Notes: a model not told the origin generated them from the letters alone. Counted from the first letter of the stretch, positions 51,139-63,717 are shown. The stretch is 64,000 nucleotides of DNA from Burkholderiales bacterium (GCA_020248865.1 JADCGS010000003.1:35004-99003); one strand, 5' to 3'. Program-made: numbers and translations.

Positions 51139-51143
51139 GCGCG

Positions 51144-51917
51144 ATGGCCGGGCATTTCATCGCCATCGTGCCGGCTCGGCTGGCATCCACCCGGCTGCCG
51201 CGCAAGCCACTGGCCGACCTCGGGGGCCTGCCGATGGTGGTGCGGGTGGCGCAGCGCGCCGCCGCCAGCGGCGCCGCCCGCGTGGTCGTAGCAGCCGACG
51301 CCGACGAGACCGTGGCCGCCTGCGCCCGGCACGGCGTCGAGGCGCTGCTGACCTCGCCCGCCCACCCAACCGGCACCGACCGCCTGGCCGAGGCGGCCGC
51401 GTTGCTGCGGCTGCCCCCCGATACCCTCGTGGTCAACGTGCAGGGCGACGAGCCGCTGATACCGCCGGCCGTGGTGGCTGAGGTGGCAGGACTGCTGGCA
51501 CGGCACAGCGACTGCGCAATGGCCACCGCGGCCCACCGGCTCGCCGATGCGGCTGAATTCTTCAGCCCGCACGTAGTCAAGGTCGTGACCGACCGCAACG
51601 GCCGGGCCCTGCTGTTCTCGCGGGCGCCGATCCCGTGGGCGCGCGACGCCTTCGCCAGCGATCGGCACCGGCTGCCGGCCAGCCTGCCCGCTTTGCGCCA
51701 TGTCGGCCTGTACGCCTACCGAGCCGGCTTCCTGGCACGTTACCCCGGCCTGCCGCGCGCGCCGATCGAGGAGCAAGAGAGTCTGGAGCAGTTGCGCGCC
51801 CTGTGGCACGGCGAAGGCATTGCCGTGCTTGCCTTGCAGTCGCCGCTGCCACCGGGGGTGGACACGGCCGAGGACCTGGCGCATGTACGCGGGCTGCTCG
51901 CCAGCGGCTCGCCGTGA
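51144..51917 (+). CDS. kdsB: 3-deoxy-manno-octulosonate cytidylyltransferase
   Basis: KdsB activates KDO to CMP-KDO for lipopolysaccharide core synthesis. The 257-residue product has [20 protein letters not shown] at the N-terminus, the nucleotide loop [28 protein letters not shown], and the KDO region [12 protein letters not shown] and [15 protein letters not shown]. The ATG at 51144 matches the family. It ends the lpxK cluster. Confidence 0.96.
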   Translation: MAGHFIAIVPARLASTRLPRKPLADLGGLPMVVRVAQRAAASGAARVVVAADADETVAACARHGVEALLTSPAHPTGTDRLAEAAALLRLPPDTLVVNVQGDEPLIPPAVVAEVAGLLARHSDCAMATAAHRLADAAEFFSPHVVKVVTDRNGRALLFSRAPIPWARDAFASDRHRLPASLPALRHVGLYAYRAGFLARYPGLPRAPIEEQESLEQLRALWHGEGIAVLALQSPLPPGVDTAEDLAHVRGLLASGSP

Positions 51918-52017
51918 CGGGACGTTCGCAGGCGCCAGCCACGCGGTCGGCGGGGGGGCGTCCGCGCGCACCGATTCGCTTCTACACTCGCCCACTGTCT
52001 TCCGCACGGAGGGAAAC

Positions 52018-53598
52018 ATGAGACAACTGCTTGCGCTGGCCCTGGCCGGCACCCTGCTGGCGGCTGCCGCCGCCGACGCCAAGACCCTGCGCTGGGCCTC
52101 GCAGGGCGACCCGCAGACGGCCGACCCGCACTCGCAGAACGAGGGCCTCACCAACATGTTCTCGGAGGCCGTGCACGACACGCTGGTCATGCGCGACAAC
52201 AGCCTGAAGCTGGTGCCGGGCCTGGCCGTCAGCTGGCAGCAGACGGGGCCCACCACCTGGCGCTTCGTGCTGCGCCGGGGCGTCACCTTCCACGACGGCT
52301 CGCCCTTCACCGCCGACGACGTGATGTTCAGCTTCGAACGCGCGTCGCACCCCAACTCGCAGTTGCGCCAGTACGCCATTCCGATGGGCAAGCCGCGCAA
52401 GGTCGACGACTTCACGGTCGAGTTCGTGCAGGAGCGGCCCAACCCGATCATGCTCGAACACGCAACCACCATCTACATCATGAGCAAGGCGTGGGCGGAG
52501 AAGAACAAGGTCGCTGCACCGCTGTCCTTCAAGGACAAGGAGGAGACCTTCGCCTCGCGCAATGCCAACGGCACCGGCGCCTGGATGCTGGCCTCGCGCG
52601 AGCCCGGCGTGCGCACCGTGCTGCGCCGCAATCCGAACTGGTGGGGAATCAAGGAAGGACGGGCGCCCGGCAACGTCACCGAGGTCGTCTACACGCAGGT
52701 CAGCGCCGATGCGACCCGCACCGCCGCCCTGCTTTCGGGCCAGGTCGACTTCGTGCTCGACCCGCCGCCGCAGGACCTGCGCCGGCTCGAGGAGAACAAG
52801 GAAACCAAGGTGGTCCGCGGCCAGGAGAACCGCGTTGTCTTCTTCGGCTTCGACCAGCAGCGCGACGAATTGCTGTACTCCAGCGTCAAGGGCAAGAATC
52901 CGTTCAAGGACGTGCGGGTGCGCCAGGCGGTCTACCAGGCCATCGACATCGAGGCGCTGCGCACGCGCACCATGCGCGGCTCGGCGGTGCCCACCGGCGG
53001 CATCACCCCGTCGATCCTCGGCTCGTTCCCCGAGATCGAGCAGCGCCGTCCCTTCGACCCGGCGGCCGCGCGCAAGCTGCTGGCCGACGCCGGCTATCCC
53101 AACGGCTTCGAGGTCACACTGGACTGCCCCAACAACCGCTACGTCAACGACGAGGAAATCTGCATCGCGGTGGCGGCCATGCTGACGCGCATCGGCATCA
53201 ACACCAAGGTGACCGCGCTGCCGCGCGCCACCTACTTCCCGAAACTGGAAAAAGGCGACACCAGCTTCTACATGCTGGGCTGGGGCGGCGCCGTCACCGA
53301 TGCGCAAACCACGCTGGACCCGGTGCTGCGCTCGCGCGACAACGCCACCGGCAAGGGCTTTTTCAACTACGGCCGCTACAGCAACGCCAAGCTGGACCAG
53401 CTCATCGATGCGGCCGCCGTGGAGCCCAATCCGGACAAGCGCCGGGAACTGATTCGCCAGGCGCTGACCGAGCACAACGCCCAGATCCATCATGTCCCGC
53501 TGCACCGGCAGATGATCCCCTGGGGCATGCGGGCCAACGTCACGGTGATGCACCGCGCGGACAACGTGCTCAACTTCGGCAGCGTCCGTATCGATTAA
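52018..53598 (+). CDS. ABC transporter substrate-binding protein, family 5 (peptide/nickel)
   Basis: This 526-residue periplasmic protein has a Sec signal (residues 1-22, ending AAADA) and the bac-5 fold: LRWASQGDPQTADPHSQNEG, GLAVSWQQTGPTTWRFVLRR and GVTFHDGSPFTADDVMFSFE, with VRQAVYQAIDIEALR in the second lobe. It is the binding subunit of dipeptide, oligopeptide or nickel importers. No permease or ATPase gene is nearby, so it is an orphan in this window. GGAGGG precedes the start and TACACT (51983-51988) is a possible -10. Confidence 0.92.
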   Translation: MRQLLALALAGTLLAAAAADAKTLRWASQGDPQTADPHSQNEGLTNMFSEAVHDTLVMRDNSLKLVPGLAVSWQQTGPTTWRFVLRRGVTFHDGSPFTADDVMFSFERASHPNSQLRQYAIPMGKPRKVDDFTVEFVQERPNPIMLEHATTIYIMSKAWAEKNKVAAPLSFKDKEETFASRNANGTGAWMLASREPGVRTVLRRNPNWWGIKEGRAPGNVTEVVYTQVSADATRTAALLSGQVDFVLDPPPQDLRRLEENKETKVVRGQENRVVFFGFDQQRDELLYSSVKGKNPFKDVRVRQAVYQAIDIEALRTRTMRGSAVPTGGITPSILGSFPEIEQRRPFDPAAARKLLADAGYPNGFEVTLDCPNNRYVNDEEICIAVAAMLTRIGINTKVTALPRATYFPKLEKGDTSFYMLGWGGAVTDAQTTLDPVLRSRDNATGKGFFNYGRYSNAKLDQLIDAAAVEPNPDKRRELIRQALTEHNAQIHHVPLHRQMIPWGMRANVTVMHRADNVLNFGSVRID

Positions 53599-53628
53599 TC
53601 CGCGCCGCGCGCGCGGGATGACCGAGCC

Positions 53629-53658
53629 ACGGGCCGCCACGCGCGGCCCGTTGTATTT
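53629..53658 (+). terminator. Probable terminator after the peptide-binding protein gene
   Basis: The 9-bp stem ACGGGCCGC/GCGGCCCGT closes a five-base loop and is followed by TGTATTT. The weak T-run makes it moderate evidence. It lies 30 bp after the stop and before adk. Confidence 0.55.
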
Positions 53659-53714
53659 ACGCCAAGCACTCCGGCGGCGGCAAACCCGCCTCCGGGCCGC
53701 GCAGGGCCGGCGGC

Positions 53715-54443
<729 letters not shown>

Positions 54444-54530
54444 TGCCCGCGCAGTGACGACAGAGGTGGCGTCGCAGCCGGGTTCATTCCTGCAACTCAA
54501 ACCAACACAGCAGAACGGGTAGGAGAACGT

Positions 54531-56735
<2,205 letters not shown>

Positions 56736-56763
56736 GCCGCGCGCCCCGCGCGCACGGCGTCAC

Positions 56764-56800
56764 GGGCGGTGCCTGCGCAGGCAGCACCGCCCTTTTTCTT
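56764..56800 (+). terminator. Rho-independent terminator after hppA
   Basis: The stem GGGCGGTGC/GCACCGCCC (inner CTGC/GCAG) is followed by TTTTTCTT. It ends four bases before the ATG of the next gene on the same strand, leaving no room for a ribosome site. Confidence 0.88.
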
Positions 56801-56803
56801 GCG

Positions 56804-57331
56804 ATGACGATTCGACCCGCCGTGCCGGCCGACTTGCCGGCGATCCAGTCCATCTACGCGCACCACGTCCTGCACGGGCTGGCGAGCTTCGAACTCGATC
56901 CGCCGACGCTCGAGGAGATGCGCAGCCGTCATGACCGGATCGTGGCAGGCGGCTACCCCTACCTGGTCGCGGTCGACGGCGACCGGCTGCTCGGCTACGC
57001 CTATGCGAGCCAGTACCGCCCGCGCCCGGCGTATCGCTTCACGGTCGAGGACTCGATCTACGTCGCGCCGCCCCTGGCCGGGCGCGGCATCGGCAAGGCC
57101 CTGCTGTCGCACCTGATCGACGAGTGCGAGTCGCGCGGCTTCCGGCAGATGCTGGCGGTCATCGGCGACTCGGCCAACGCCGCCTCGATTGGCCTGCACC
57201 GCGCCTGCGGCTTCGAGCTCAAGTGCACGCTGGAGGCCTTCGGCTTCAAGTTCGGGCGCTGGGTCGACTCGGTGCTGATGCAAAGGGCCTTGGGCCATGG
57301 GCAGTCGTCACTGCCGCACGGGCGCTCCTAG
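56804..57331 (+). CDS. GNAT N-acetyltransferase (phosphinothricin acetyltransferase-like)
   Basis: This 175-residue acetyltransferase has the N-terminal IRPAVPADLPAIQSIYAHHV, then AYASQYRPRPAYRFTVEDSI, and the acetyl-CoA loop VAPPLAGRGIGKALLSHLID (R/Q-x-x-G-x-G/A). It closes with NAASIGLHRACGFELKCTLE. Related enzymes acetylate phosphinothricin, methionine sulfoximine or methionine sulfone; the real substrate is not known. It starts just after the hppA terminator with no visible Shine-Dalgarno. Its 3' end overlaps the convergent GNAT gene by 86 bp. Confidence 0.86.
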   Translation: MTIRPAVPADLPAIQSIYAHHVLHGLASFELDPPTLEEMRSRHDRIVAGGYPYLVAVDGDRLLGYAYASQYRPRPAYRFTVEDSIYVAPPLAGRGIGKALLSHLIDECESRGFRQMLAVIGDSANAASIGLHRACGFELKCTLEAFGFKFGRWVDSVLMQRALGHGQSSLPHGRS

Positions 57332-57860
57332 CCCGCAATCGACCGACCGCGATCGACATCGGCAGGTAGCCGTCCGGCTCCGCGCCCATCGCTACATAGA
57401 ACTGCCGCGCCGACCTGCGCCGCGGCAGGACGCCCCAGCAGAGGCGGTCCTGCGGCTGCAGCCTGGCCCGTCGTGCCACCGCGCGCAGCAACTCGGTGGC
57501 GATGCCGCGCCGGCGGTGCGAGGGTCGAACATAGAGGTCCATGACGAACGCGAGCTTGTAGTTCTCGCCGGCGTCGAAGCCGACCGACCACGCGACATGG
57601 CCGAGCAGGCAACCGCCCGCCTCGGCGAGCAGGAAGCGCAGCAGCGGTGGCTTGCCGCGCGTCGCACGTCGATAGGCCGCCAGAGTGAACAGTGCGCCCC
57701 GATCGCCCTCCTCGCGCGACAGCTCGTTCACCAGCGCGACGACGGCGCGCGCATCACGTGCAGCCGCTGCCCGGATGCGCAGCGCCTGACCGGACCGCCT
57801 TGGCGCTGCGCCCTCAGGGATTCGCCGCTGGGGCGGCCCTGACTCATGCATCGCGGACAT
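57246..57860 (-). CDS. Second GNAT N-acetyltransferase, convergent with the first
   Basis: This 204-residue acetyltransferase has the core [40 protein letters not shown] and the acetyl-CoA loop [20 protein letters not shown]. The N-terminal 25 residues and the last 30 ([20 protein letters not shown]) are not typical; the last part is read opposite the first GNAT gene and may simply run to a distant stop. A start near 57785 would fit the family better. Its first 17 bases overlap the CoA-transferase stop. The substrate is unknown. Confidence 0.75.
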   Translation of the reverse strand: MSAMHESGPPQRRIPEGAAPRRSGQALRIRAAAARDARAVVALVNELSREEGDRGALFTLAAYRRATRGKPPLLRFLLAEAGGCLLGHVAWSVGFDAGENYKLAFVMDLYVRPSHRRRGIATELLRAVARRARLQPQDRLCWGVLPRRRSARQFYVAMGAEPDGYLPMSIAVGRLRARSARAAVTTAHGPRPFASAPSRPSART

Positions 57861-59847
57861 GCTCGAGCGCCGCCTGCGGCGACTCGTAGATGTGCGGCGC
57901 CACGCCGCGGCGCTTCAGCGCCTGGCCCAGCTTGGCGCGCAGGAAGCCGGAGGTGGAGTAGCGCGAAACGCCGTCGTAGTAGCGCTCCACCAGTGCCTTG
58001 ACCATCGTCGCGTAGTCGTCCTCGACCGCGGGCGCGAGCTCGAAGCTGTCGTAGTTGACGATGGCGTAGACGCGGTGCGAGATCCGCGCCAGCCGCGCCT
58101 CGACCTCGGCCCCGATGGCCGCGACATCTTCCTTGGTGCGCACCGCCAGCCGCTCGAAGTTGATGAACAGGATGTTGCGCTCCTCGTCGTAGGACAGGCG
58201 ATCGGCCAGCGGGACCGCGAGCATGCGGGAGCGCAGGTCCATCGGCGCATCGCTGAAGATGGCGGCGTCCATCCGGCGCGGCTCGCCGCGGATGACCGGC
58301 ACGAAGTCCATCCGCGCCAGGATGTCGCGCTCGAGGTCGACGCCGGGCGCCACCTCGATCAGCTCGAGCCCGTCGGCGCCGAGCTGGAACACGCAGCGCT
58401 CGGTCACGTAGAGCACCTGCTGTCCGCGCCGCACCGCGTACTCGCCCGAGAACGTGCGGTGCTCGACTTCGCGCACGAACTTGCGCGGACCGTTGTCGTT
58501 ATGGATCGCCAGACGGCCGTCGCGCACGCCGACGCGCAGGTCGCCGGCCGTGAAAGTGCCGACGAACACCACCCGCTTGGCCGACTGCGAGATGTTGATG
58601 AAACCGCCGGCGCCCGCCAGCCGCGGCCCAAACTTGCTGACGTTCAGGTTGCCCTGCGCATCGGCCTGCGCCAGGCCGAGGAAGGCCAGATCGAGGCCGC
58701 CGCCGTCGTAGAAGTCGAACTGGTAGGGCTGGTCGATGATCGCCTGCGTGTTGACGGCCGCGCCGAAGTTCAACCCGCTGGCCGGGATGCCGCCGACCAC
58801 GCCCGGCTCGGCGGTCAGCGTCAGCAGATCGACCACTTTCTCCTCGGCCGCCACCGCGGCCAGGCCCTCGGGCATGCCGATGCCGAGGTTGACGACCGAG
58901 TTGGCGCGCAGCTCCAGCGCCGCCCGCCGCGCGATGATCTTGCGCTCGCTCATCGGCATCAGCGGGACCATCGACGCAGGCACGCGGATCTCGCCGGCAA
59001 ACGCCGGGCTGTACTGCTCGACGAAGGTCTGCATGTGGTATTCCGGCTTCTCGGCGACCACCACGCAGTCCACCATCACCCCGGGGATCTTCACCTGCCG
59101 CGGGCTGAGCGAGCCGCGTTCGGCAATGCGCTCGACCTGCACGATCACGATGCCGCCGCAGTTGCGCGCCGCCATCGCGATGGCCAGCGCCTCCAGGGTG
59201 AGGGCCTCCTTCTCCATCGTGATGTTGCCGTCGACGTCGGCGGTGGTGCCACGCACGATGCCCACGTCGATCGGGATGCGCTTGTAGAACAGGTACTCCT
59301 CGCCGTCGATCGTCATCAGCCGTACCAGGTCCTCGGTGGTGCGCGCATTGATCTTGCCGCCACCCAGGCGCGGATCGACGAAGGTGCCCAGCCCGATGCG
59401 ACTCAGGTGTCCCGGCTTGCCCGCTGCCGTGTCGCGGAACAGGTGCGAGATCACCCCCTGCGGCAGGTTGTAGGCCTCGATGCGGTTGCCTACTGCAAGG
59501 GCCTGCAGCCGGGGAACCAGGCCCCAGTGGCCGCCGATCACGCGCCGCACCATCCCTTCGTGGCCGAAGTGGTTGAGCCCGCGCTCCTTGCCATCGCCCT
59601 GGCCGGCCGCGTAGACGAGGGTCAGCCCCTCGGGTCGGCCAATGCCGTCCGGATCCTCGGCAGACGACTCGAGGAACCGTGCTTCCAGTGCGACCGCGAG
59701 GTTCTCCGGAAAGCCGATGCCGACAAAGCCGCCGGTGGCGATGGTGTCGCCGTCCCGGATCAACTGCACCGCTTCGCGTGCGCTGACGACCTTGCCCTTC
59801 TCGAAGCTGCGCAGTGCCTGCAGCAGTTCACGCCCGTGTGTACTCAT
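57844..59847 (-). CDS. Acyl-CoA:acetate/3-ketoacid CoA transferase, with extra C-terminal domain
   Basis: This 667-residue fused alpha-beta CoA transferase resembles propionate CoA-transferase (about 524 residues). The alpha half has [20 protein letters not shown]. The beta half has [20 protein letters not shown] and the active-site Glu347 in [15 protein letters not shown], then [19 protein letters not shown]. Core homology ends near residue 525. The remaining 140 residues (from [14 protein letters not shown] on) form an extra domain with [20 protein letters not shown]. The start at 59847 ([10 protein letters not shown]) is used. It is divergent from the SDR gene. Confidence 0.87.
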   Translation of the reverse strand: MSTHGRELLQALRSFEKGKVVSAREAVQLIRDGDTIATGGFVGIGFPENLAVALEARFLESSAEDPDGIGRPEGLTLVYAAGQGDGKERGLNHFGHEGMVRRVIGGHWGLVPRLQALAVGNRIEAYNLPQGVISHLFRDTAAGKPGHLSRIGLGTFVDPRLGGGKINARTTEDLVRLMTIDGEEYLFYKRIPIDVGIVRGTTADVDGNITMEKEALTLEALAIAMAARNCGGIVIVQVERIAERGSLSPRQVKIPGVMVDCVVVAEKPEYHMQTFVEQYSPAFAGEIRVPASMVPLMPMSERKIIARRAALELRANSVVNLGIGMPEGLAAVAAEEKVVDLLTLTAEPGVVGGIPASGLNFGAAVNTQAIIDQPYQFDFYDGGGLDLAFLGLAQADAQGNLNVSKFGPRLAGAGGFINISQSAKRVVFVGTFTAGDLRVGVRDGRLAIHNDNGPRKFVREVEHRTFSGEYAVRRGQQVLYVTERCVFQLGADGLELIEVAPGVDLERDILARMDFVPVIRGEPRRMDAAIFSDAPMDLRSRMLAVPLADRLSYDEERNILFINFERLAVRTKEDVAAIGAEVEARLARISHRVYAIVNYDSFELAPAVEDDYATMVKALVERYYDGVSRYSTSGFLRAKLGQALKRRGVAPHIYESPQAALEHVRDA

Positions 59848-59938
59848 TGCCGCTGTCTCCCTGGGACCGCCCGGCCCGATCGCTGCTGCCATGTACACCT
59901 GTCACTCGCTGAGCCGCCGGCTTGCGGCCCTCACCCGG

Positions 59939-59975
59939 CCGACATCCGACCGACATCCGGCCCAAGTCCGGTCGG
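59939..59975. promoter_or_regulatory. Direct and inverted repeat, candidate operator
   Basis: Two copies of CCGACATCCG lie 11 bp apart, with the downstream CCGGTCGG complementary to CCGACCG across the second copy. It is placed between divergent genes, as regulator sites often are. No regulator gene adjoins it. Confidence 0.4.
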
Positions 59976-60131
59976 CCCCGCTCGCGGGCGCCGGTGGATC
60001 ATCGCCCCGATCGGCCAAGGTTCATGCCGCCGCAGCCCCGCGTCAAGGCGGCAGCGCAGGATTCCGGTGGCGAGCCTCGTTCCCGGGCCAGCCGGTTACG
60101 AGACGACGGCGGGGGTGCCGTCCCCGCTGCG

Positions 60132-60158
60132 TTGCCGGCCCGTGGCGCCGCCTAGAAT
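60132..60158 (+). promoter_or_regulatory. Candidate promoter for the SDR gene
   Basis: TTGCCG, a 15-bp spacer and TAGAAT (60153-60158). The spacer is short, so confidence is modest, but the -10 lies 35 bp before the start. Confidence 0.4.
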
Positions 60159-60192
60159 CGGGGGCCTTGTCAAACGGCGGCGGGAGAAGAGC

Positions 60193-60957
60193 ATGGACGT
60201 GAGCGGCAACGTCTTCATCGTGACGGGCGGGGCGTCCGGCCTGGGCGGCGCGACCACGCGGCATCTGGCAGCCCTGGGCGGCAAGGTCGTCATCGCCGAC
60301 GTGCAGGCCGCGGCCGGTGAAGCACTGGCCAACGAGCTGGGCGCGGCCTCACGCTTCGTCCGCTGCGATGTCACCTCCGAGGCCGACGCCCGTGCCACCG
60401 TGGCCGCCGCCCTCGAGCTGGGCAGCCTGCGCGGGCTGGTCAACTGCGCCGGCATCGCCATCGGCGAGAAGACCATCGGCAAAGACGGGCCGCACAAGCT
60501 GGACAGCTTTGCCCGGGTCATCAACATCAACCTCGTGGGCAGCTTCAACATGATCCGGCTGGCCGCCGAGGCGATGAGCCGGCAGGACCCGACCGCCGAC
60601 GGCGAGCGCGGCGTGGTCGTCAACACGGCCAGTGTGGCCGCCTTCGACGGCCAGCTGGGCCAGGTGGCCTATGCCGCCTCCAAGGGCGGGATCGTCGGCA
60701 TGACGCTGCCGCTGGCGCGCGACCTGGCGCGCAACGGCATCCGCTGCATGACCATCGCGCCCGGCATCTTCGAGACCCCGATGCTGCTCGGCATGCCGCC
60801 CGAGGTGCAGGAGTCGCTCGGCAAGCAGGTGCCCTTTCCGTCGCGGCTAGGCAAGCCGGTCGAATACGCGCAACTGGTAGCGGCGATCTTCGCGAACGTG
60901 ATGCTCAACGGCGAGACGATCCGACTGGACGGCGCGATCCGCATGCAGCCGAAGTGA
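60193..60957 (+). CDS. Short-chain dehydrogenase, 3-hydroxyacyl-CoA dehydrogenase type 2-like
   Basis: This 254-residue NAD(P)-dependent SDR has the Rossmann loop [10 protein letters not shown] (11-20) and NCAG. The catalytic triad Ser147, Tyr160 and Lys164 is in [15 protein letters not shown] and VAYAASKGG. The family resemblance is to HSD10/3-hydroxyacyl-CoA dehydrogenases, including the [17 protein letters not shown] segment [16 protein letters not shown]. It could act on 3-hydroxyacyl-CoA or secondary alcohols. It is divergent from the CoA-transferase, so the two may share a pathway. Confidence 0.92.
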   Translation: MDVSGNVFIVTGGASGLGGATTRHLAALGGKVVIADVQAAAGEALANELGAASRFVRCDVTSEADARATVAAALELGSLRGLVNCAGIAIGEKTIGKDGPHKLDSFARVININLVGSFNMIRLAAEAMSRQDPTADGERGVVVNTASVAAFDGQLGQVAYAASKGGIVGMTLPLARDLARNGIRCMTIAPGIFETPMLLGMPPEVQESLGKQVPFPSRLGKPVEYAQLVAAIFANVMLNGETIRLDGAIRMQPK

Positions 60958-60970
60958 AGGGGCTCAGCGA

Positions 60971-61126
60971 ATGAGCGGCAACAAGGTCGGCGGCTTGATC
61001 CTGGTCGTGCTGGGCACGGTATTCCTCGCCGAAAACCTCGGCTGGATCAGCTGGCGCGAGATCTGGAAGTGGTGGCCGGTGCTGCTGATCGCACTCGGCC
61101 TCAGCATGCTGTTCGGTCGCAAGTAG
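60971..61126 (+). CDS. 51-residue membrane protein, LiaI/LiaF-TM-like (DUF5668)
   Basis: The 51-residue protein consists of a Gly-rich N-terminal helix (SGNKVGGLILVVLGTVFLAE), a short loop with NLGWISW and KWWPV, and a second helix ending LSMLFGRK. The two-helix pattern with WxxxWWP matches the LiaI-LiaF-type transmembrane domain. It lies 13 bp after the SDR gene, so it is likely co-transcribed. Function is unknown. Confidence 0.75.
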   Translation: MSGNKVGGLILVVLGTVFLAENLGWISWREIWKWWPVLLIALGLSMLFGRK

Positions 61127-61222
61127 GCGCTGGAACCCAGCAAGGCCCACCCAGGCGTCCGGCGCGCGCCGCCCGCGCCGCTGCCGTGACCATGAGAACG
61201 ATCGGGCGGCAGGGAGAACCTG

Positions 61223-63094
61223 ATGAGCCACCTCCTGCGCCGGCCGCTCGCGGCAGCCGCGCTCGTCCTGCTGGCCGCCTGCGCTGCGCCACCGATGGTC
61301 CCTCCGGCGGCGGCGCCGACGTCAGCGTCGCCGGCGGCACCGGTGCCGCCGGCCGCCGGTGCCCCGTCACAGCCCGAGGGCGCCTCGGGCTTCCGGGCCG
61401 GACTCACCGGCACCACCGCGCAGCGCGCCATGGCGGCGGCGGCCAATCCGCTGGCCACCGAGGCGGGCCGCCAGATCCTCGCCGCCGGCGGCTCGGCGGT
61501 CGACGCCGCGATCGCCATGCAGATGGTGCTGACCCTGGTGGAGCCGCAAAGCTCGGGCATCGGCGGCGGCGCCTTCCTGTTGCACTTCGACGGCCGGCGC
61601 GTGCGCAGCTTCGACGGGCGCGAGACGGCACCGGCCAGCGCCGACGAGCAGCTGTTCATGACGCCGCAGGGGCGCGCGATGGGCTTCGTCGAGGCGGTGG
61701 TCGGCGGCCGCGCGGTCGGCGCGCCGGGCGTGTTGCGCATGCTGGAGGCCGCACACCGCCAGCACGGTCGCCTGCCGTGGGCGCGGCTGTTCGAGCCCGC
61801 CATCGGCCTGGCCGACGGCGGCTTCGCGTTGTCGCCGCGACTGCACACGCTGCTGGCCGGCGAGAAGCATCTGCCGGGCAACCCCGCGGCGCGCGCCTAC
61901 TTCTACAACGCCGATGGCTCGCCGAAAGCAGTGGGCACGCGCCTGCGTAACCCGGAGCTGGCCGCCACGCTGCGTGCCATCGCTGCGGGCGGAGCCGATG
62001 CCTTCTATCGCGGACCGATCGCCGCCGACATCGTCGCCGCGGTGCGCGGCCATGCGCGCAACCCCGGCCGGCTCAGCGAGACCGACCTGGCGGCCTATCA
62101 GGCCCGGGAACGCCCGCCCATCTGCACCGACTACAAGGCCTGGCGGGTGTGTGGCATGGGGCCACCCTCTTCGGGCGGCGTGGCGGTGGCGCAGATGCTC
62201 GGCGTGCTGGCGCAGCGGAACATCGGCGCTCTGCCGCCGCAGCCGCTGCAGGGGCAGCTCGAGCCGCACGCCGAAGCGGTCCATGTGTTCAGCGAGGCGG
62301 CGCGACTCGCCTTCGCCGATCGCGGGCAGTATCTGGCCGACCCCGACTTCGTCCGCGTCGACACGGCGGCGCTGGTGAGCCCGGCCTACCTGGCCGAACG
62401 GGCGCGGCTCATCGGGCCGCGCAGCATGGGCCGCGCAGTGCCCGGTGCGCCGGACGGCATGCAGGCCGCATTCGCCCCGGACGAATCGCCGCACCGCACG
62501 GCGACCTCCCACATCTCGGCCGTCGATGCCTTCGGCCAGGCCGTGTCGATGACTACCTCGATCGAGGACCAGTTCGGTGCGCGTCTGATGGTGCGCGGCT
62601 TCCTGCTGAACAACCAGCTCACCGACTTCTCGTTCCTGCCGCGCGAGTCCGACGGCAAGGGCGGCATCCGCAGCGACGGTCCGCTGGTGGCCAACCGGGT
62701 GCAGCCGGGCAAGCGGCCGCGCTCGTCGATGGCGCCCACGCTGGTATTCGAGCGGGCCAGCGGGCAGTTGGTGGCGACCCTTGGCTCGCCCGGCGGTGCG
62801 CAGATCATCAACTACGTCGCCAAGACGCTCGTCGGCGTGCTCGACTGGCAGCTCGACATCCAGAGCGCCATCGCCCTGGCCAACTTCGGCAGTCGCAATG
62901 GGCCGACCGAGGTCGAGGAAGGGCGCGCCAGCCCCGCGCTGCAGGAAGCGCTGCGCAGCCGCGGCCACGACGTGCGCGCGATCCCTATGACCAGTGGCCT
63001 GCAGGGCATCGTGCGGGTGCGGCTCGCCGATGGCCGCTGGGGCTGGCAGGGTGGCGCCGACCCGCGCCGCGAGGGAATCGCGCTCGGGGACTGA
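61223..63094 (+). CDS. ggt: Gamma-glutamyltransferase, predicted lipoprotein
   Basis: Ggt hydrolyses or transfers gamma-glutamyl groups of glutathione and peptides. The 623-residue precursor has a lipobox (LLAAC, Cys20), so it should be anchored to the membrane rather than freely periplasmic. The large subunit begins AMAAAANPLATEAGRQILAA and ends before the nucleophile Thr428 (HRTATSHISAVD). GGAQIINYVAKTLVGVLDW and NFGSRNGPTEVEEG follow in the small subunit. A Pro-Ala linker of about 35 residues follows the lipid anchor. Confidence 0.93.
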   Translation: MSHLLRRPLAAAALVLLAACAAPPMVPPAAAPTSASPAAPVPPAAGAPSQPEGASGFRAGLTGTTAQRAMAAAANPLATEAGRQILAAGGSAVDAAIAMQMVLTLVEPQSSGIGGGAFLLHFDGRRVRSFDGRETAPASADEQLFMTPQGRAMGFVEAVVGGRAVGAPGVLRMLEAAHRQHGRLPWARLFEPAIGLADGGFALSPRLHTLLAGEKHLPGNPAARAYFYNADGSPKAVGTRLRNPELAATLRAIAAGGADAFYRGPIAADIVAAVRGHARNPGRLSETDLAAYQARERPPICTDYKAWRVCGMGPPSSGGVAVAQMLGVLAQRNIGALPPQPLQGQLEPHAEAVHVFSEAARLAFADRGQYLADPDFVRVDTAALVSPAYLAERARLIGPRSMGRAVPGAPDGMQAAFAPDESPHRTATSHISAVDAFGQAVSMTTSIEDQFGARLMVRGFLLNNQLTDFSFLPRESDGKGGIRSDGPLVANRVQPGKRPRSSMAPTLVFERASGQLVATLGSPGGAQIINYVAKTLVGVLDWQLDIQSAIALANFGSRNGPTEVEEGRASPALQEALRSRGHDVRAIPMTSGLQGIVRVRLADGRWGWQGGADPRREGIALGD

Positions 63095-63182
63095 AGGCTG
63101 ATTGCGGCCCGGCGGCCGGGGCGACGCTCACCGTCAAGCTAGACTCTGCCTCCTCTGTCAATCCAAACGCCAGGAGAACAGC

Positions 63183-63689
63183 ATGACGATCAAGGTCGGC
63201 GACCGTCTGCCCGACGGCCAACTGAGCGAGTCCACCGGCGTGGACGGCGAGACCGGATGCTCGCTCGGCCCCGCCATCCACAACGTGGCCGATCTCGTCA
63301 AGGGCAAGAAGATCGCCATCTTCGGTCTGCCCGGCGCCTACACGCCGACCTGCTCAGCCAAGCACGTGCCGGGCTACGTCAGGCACTACGACGCCCTGCG
63401 CGCCCGGGGCATCGACGAGATCTGGTGCCTGAGCGTCAATGATGCGTTCGTCATGAACGCCTGGGGCCGCGACCAGAAGGTGGGCAACAAGATCCGCATG
63501 ATGGCCGACGGTTCGGCCGACTTCACGAAGAAGCTGGGCCTCGAGCTCGATCTGACCCCGCGCGGCATGGGCATGCGCTGCCAGCGCTTCTCCATGCTGG
63601 TGGACGATGGCGTGGTCAAGTCGCTCAACATCGAGGGCCCCGGCAAGTTCGAGGTCTCCGACGCCGAGACGATGCTCCAGCAGGCCTGA
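63183..63689 (+). CDS. Peroxiredoxin-5-like redoxin
   Basis: This 168-residue thiol peroxidase reduces hydrogen peroxide or organic peroxides. The catalytic Cys57 lies in FGLPGAYTPTCSAKHVPGY (PxxxTxxC), the signature of the Prx5 group, with WCLSVNDAFVMNAWG downstream. A further Cys at 26 and another in GMGMRCQRFSM are present; the resolving cysteine is not certain. The start at 63183 has a CAGGAGAACAGC site. TAGACT 63139-63144 is a weak -10. Confidence 0.93.
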   Translation: MTIKVGDRLPDGQLSESTGVDGETGCSLGPAIHNVADLVKGKKIAIFGLPGAYTPTCSAKHVPGYVRHYDALRARGIDEIWCLSVNDAFVMNAWGRDQKVGNKIRMMADGSADFTKKLGLELDLTPRGMGMRCQRFSMLVDDGVVKSLNIEGPGKFEVSDAETMLQQA

Positions 63690-63717
63690 CCCCCCCGGGC
63701 CTCGGGCCGTCGCAACG

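Larger units (their letters stand above)
59848..60192. other. 345-bp divergent promoter region, CoA transferase / SDR
   Basis: The region separates two divergent metabolic genes. It contains two 11-bp direct repeats CCGACATCCGA and CCGACATCCGG (59939-59960) followed by CCGGTCGG (59968-59975), which is complementary to the nearby CCGACCG. The direct repeats have one-helical-turn spacing. I see no CDS. The layout suggests an operator for a shared regulator. Confidence 0.5.

Noticed and set aside
57859..60192. Plus-strand frame of about 780 codons leading into the SDR gene
   Set aside because: It is antisense to the CoA transferase; only the final part from 60193 has SDR motifs.
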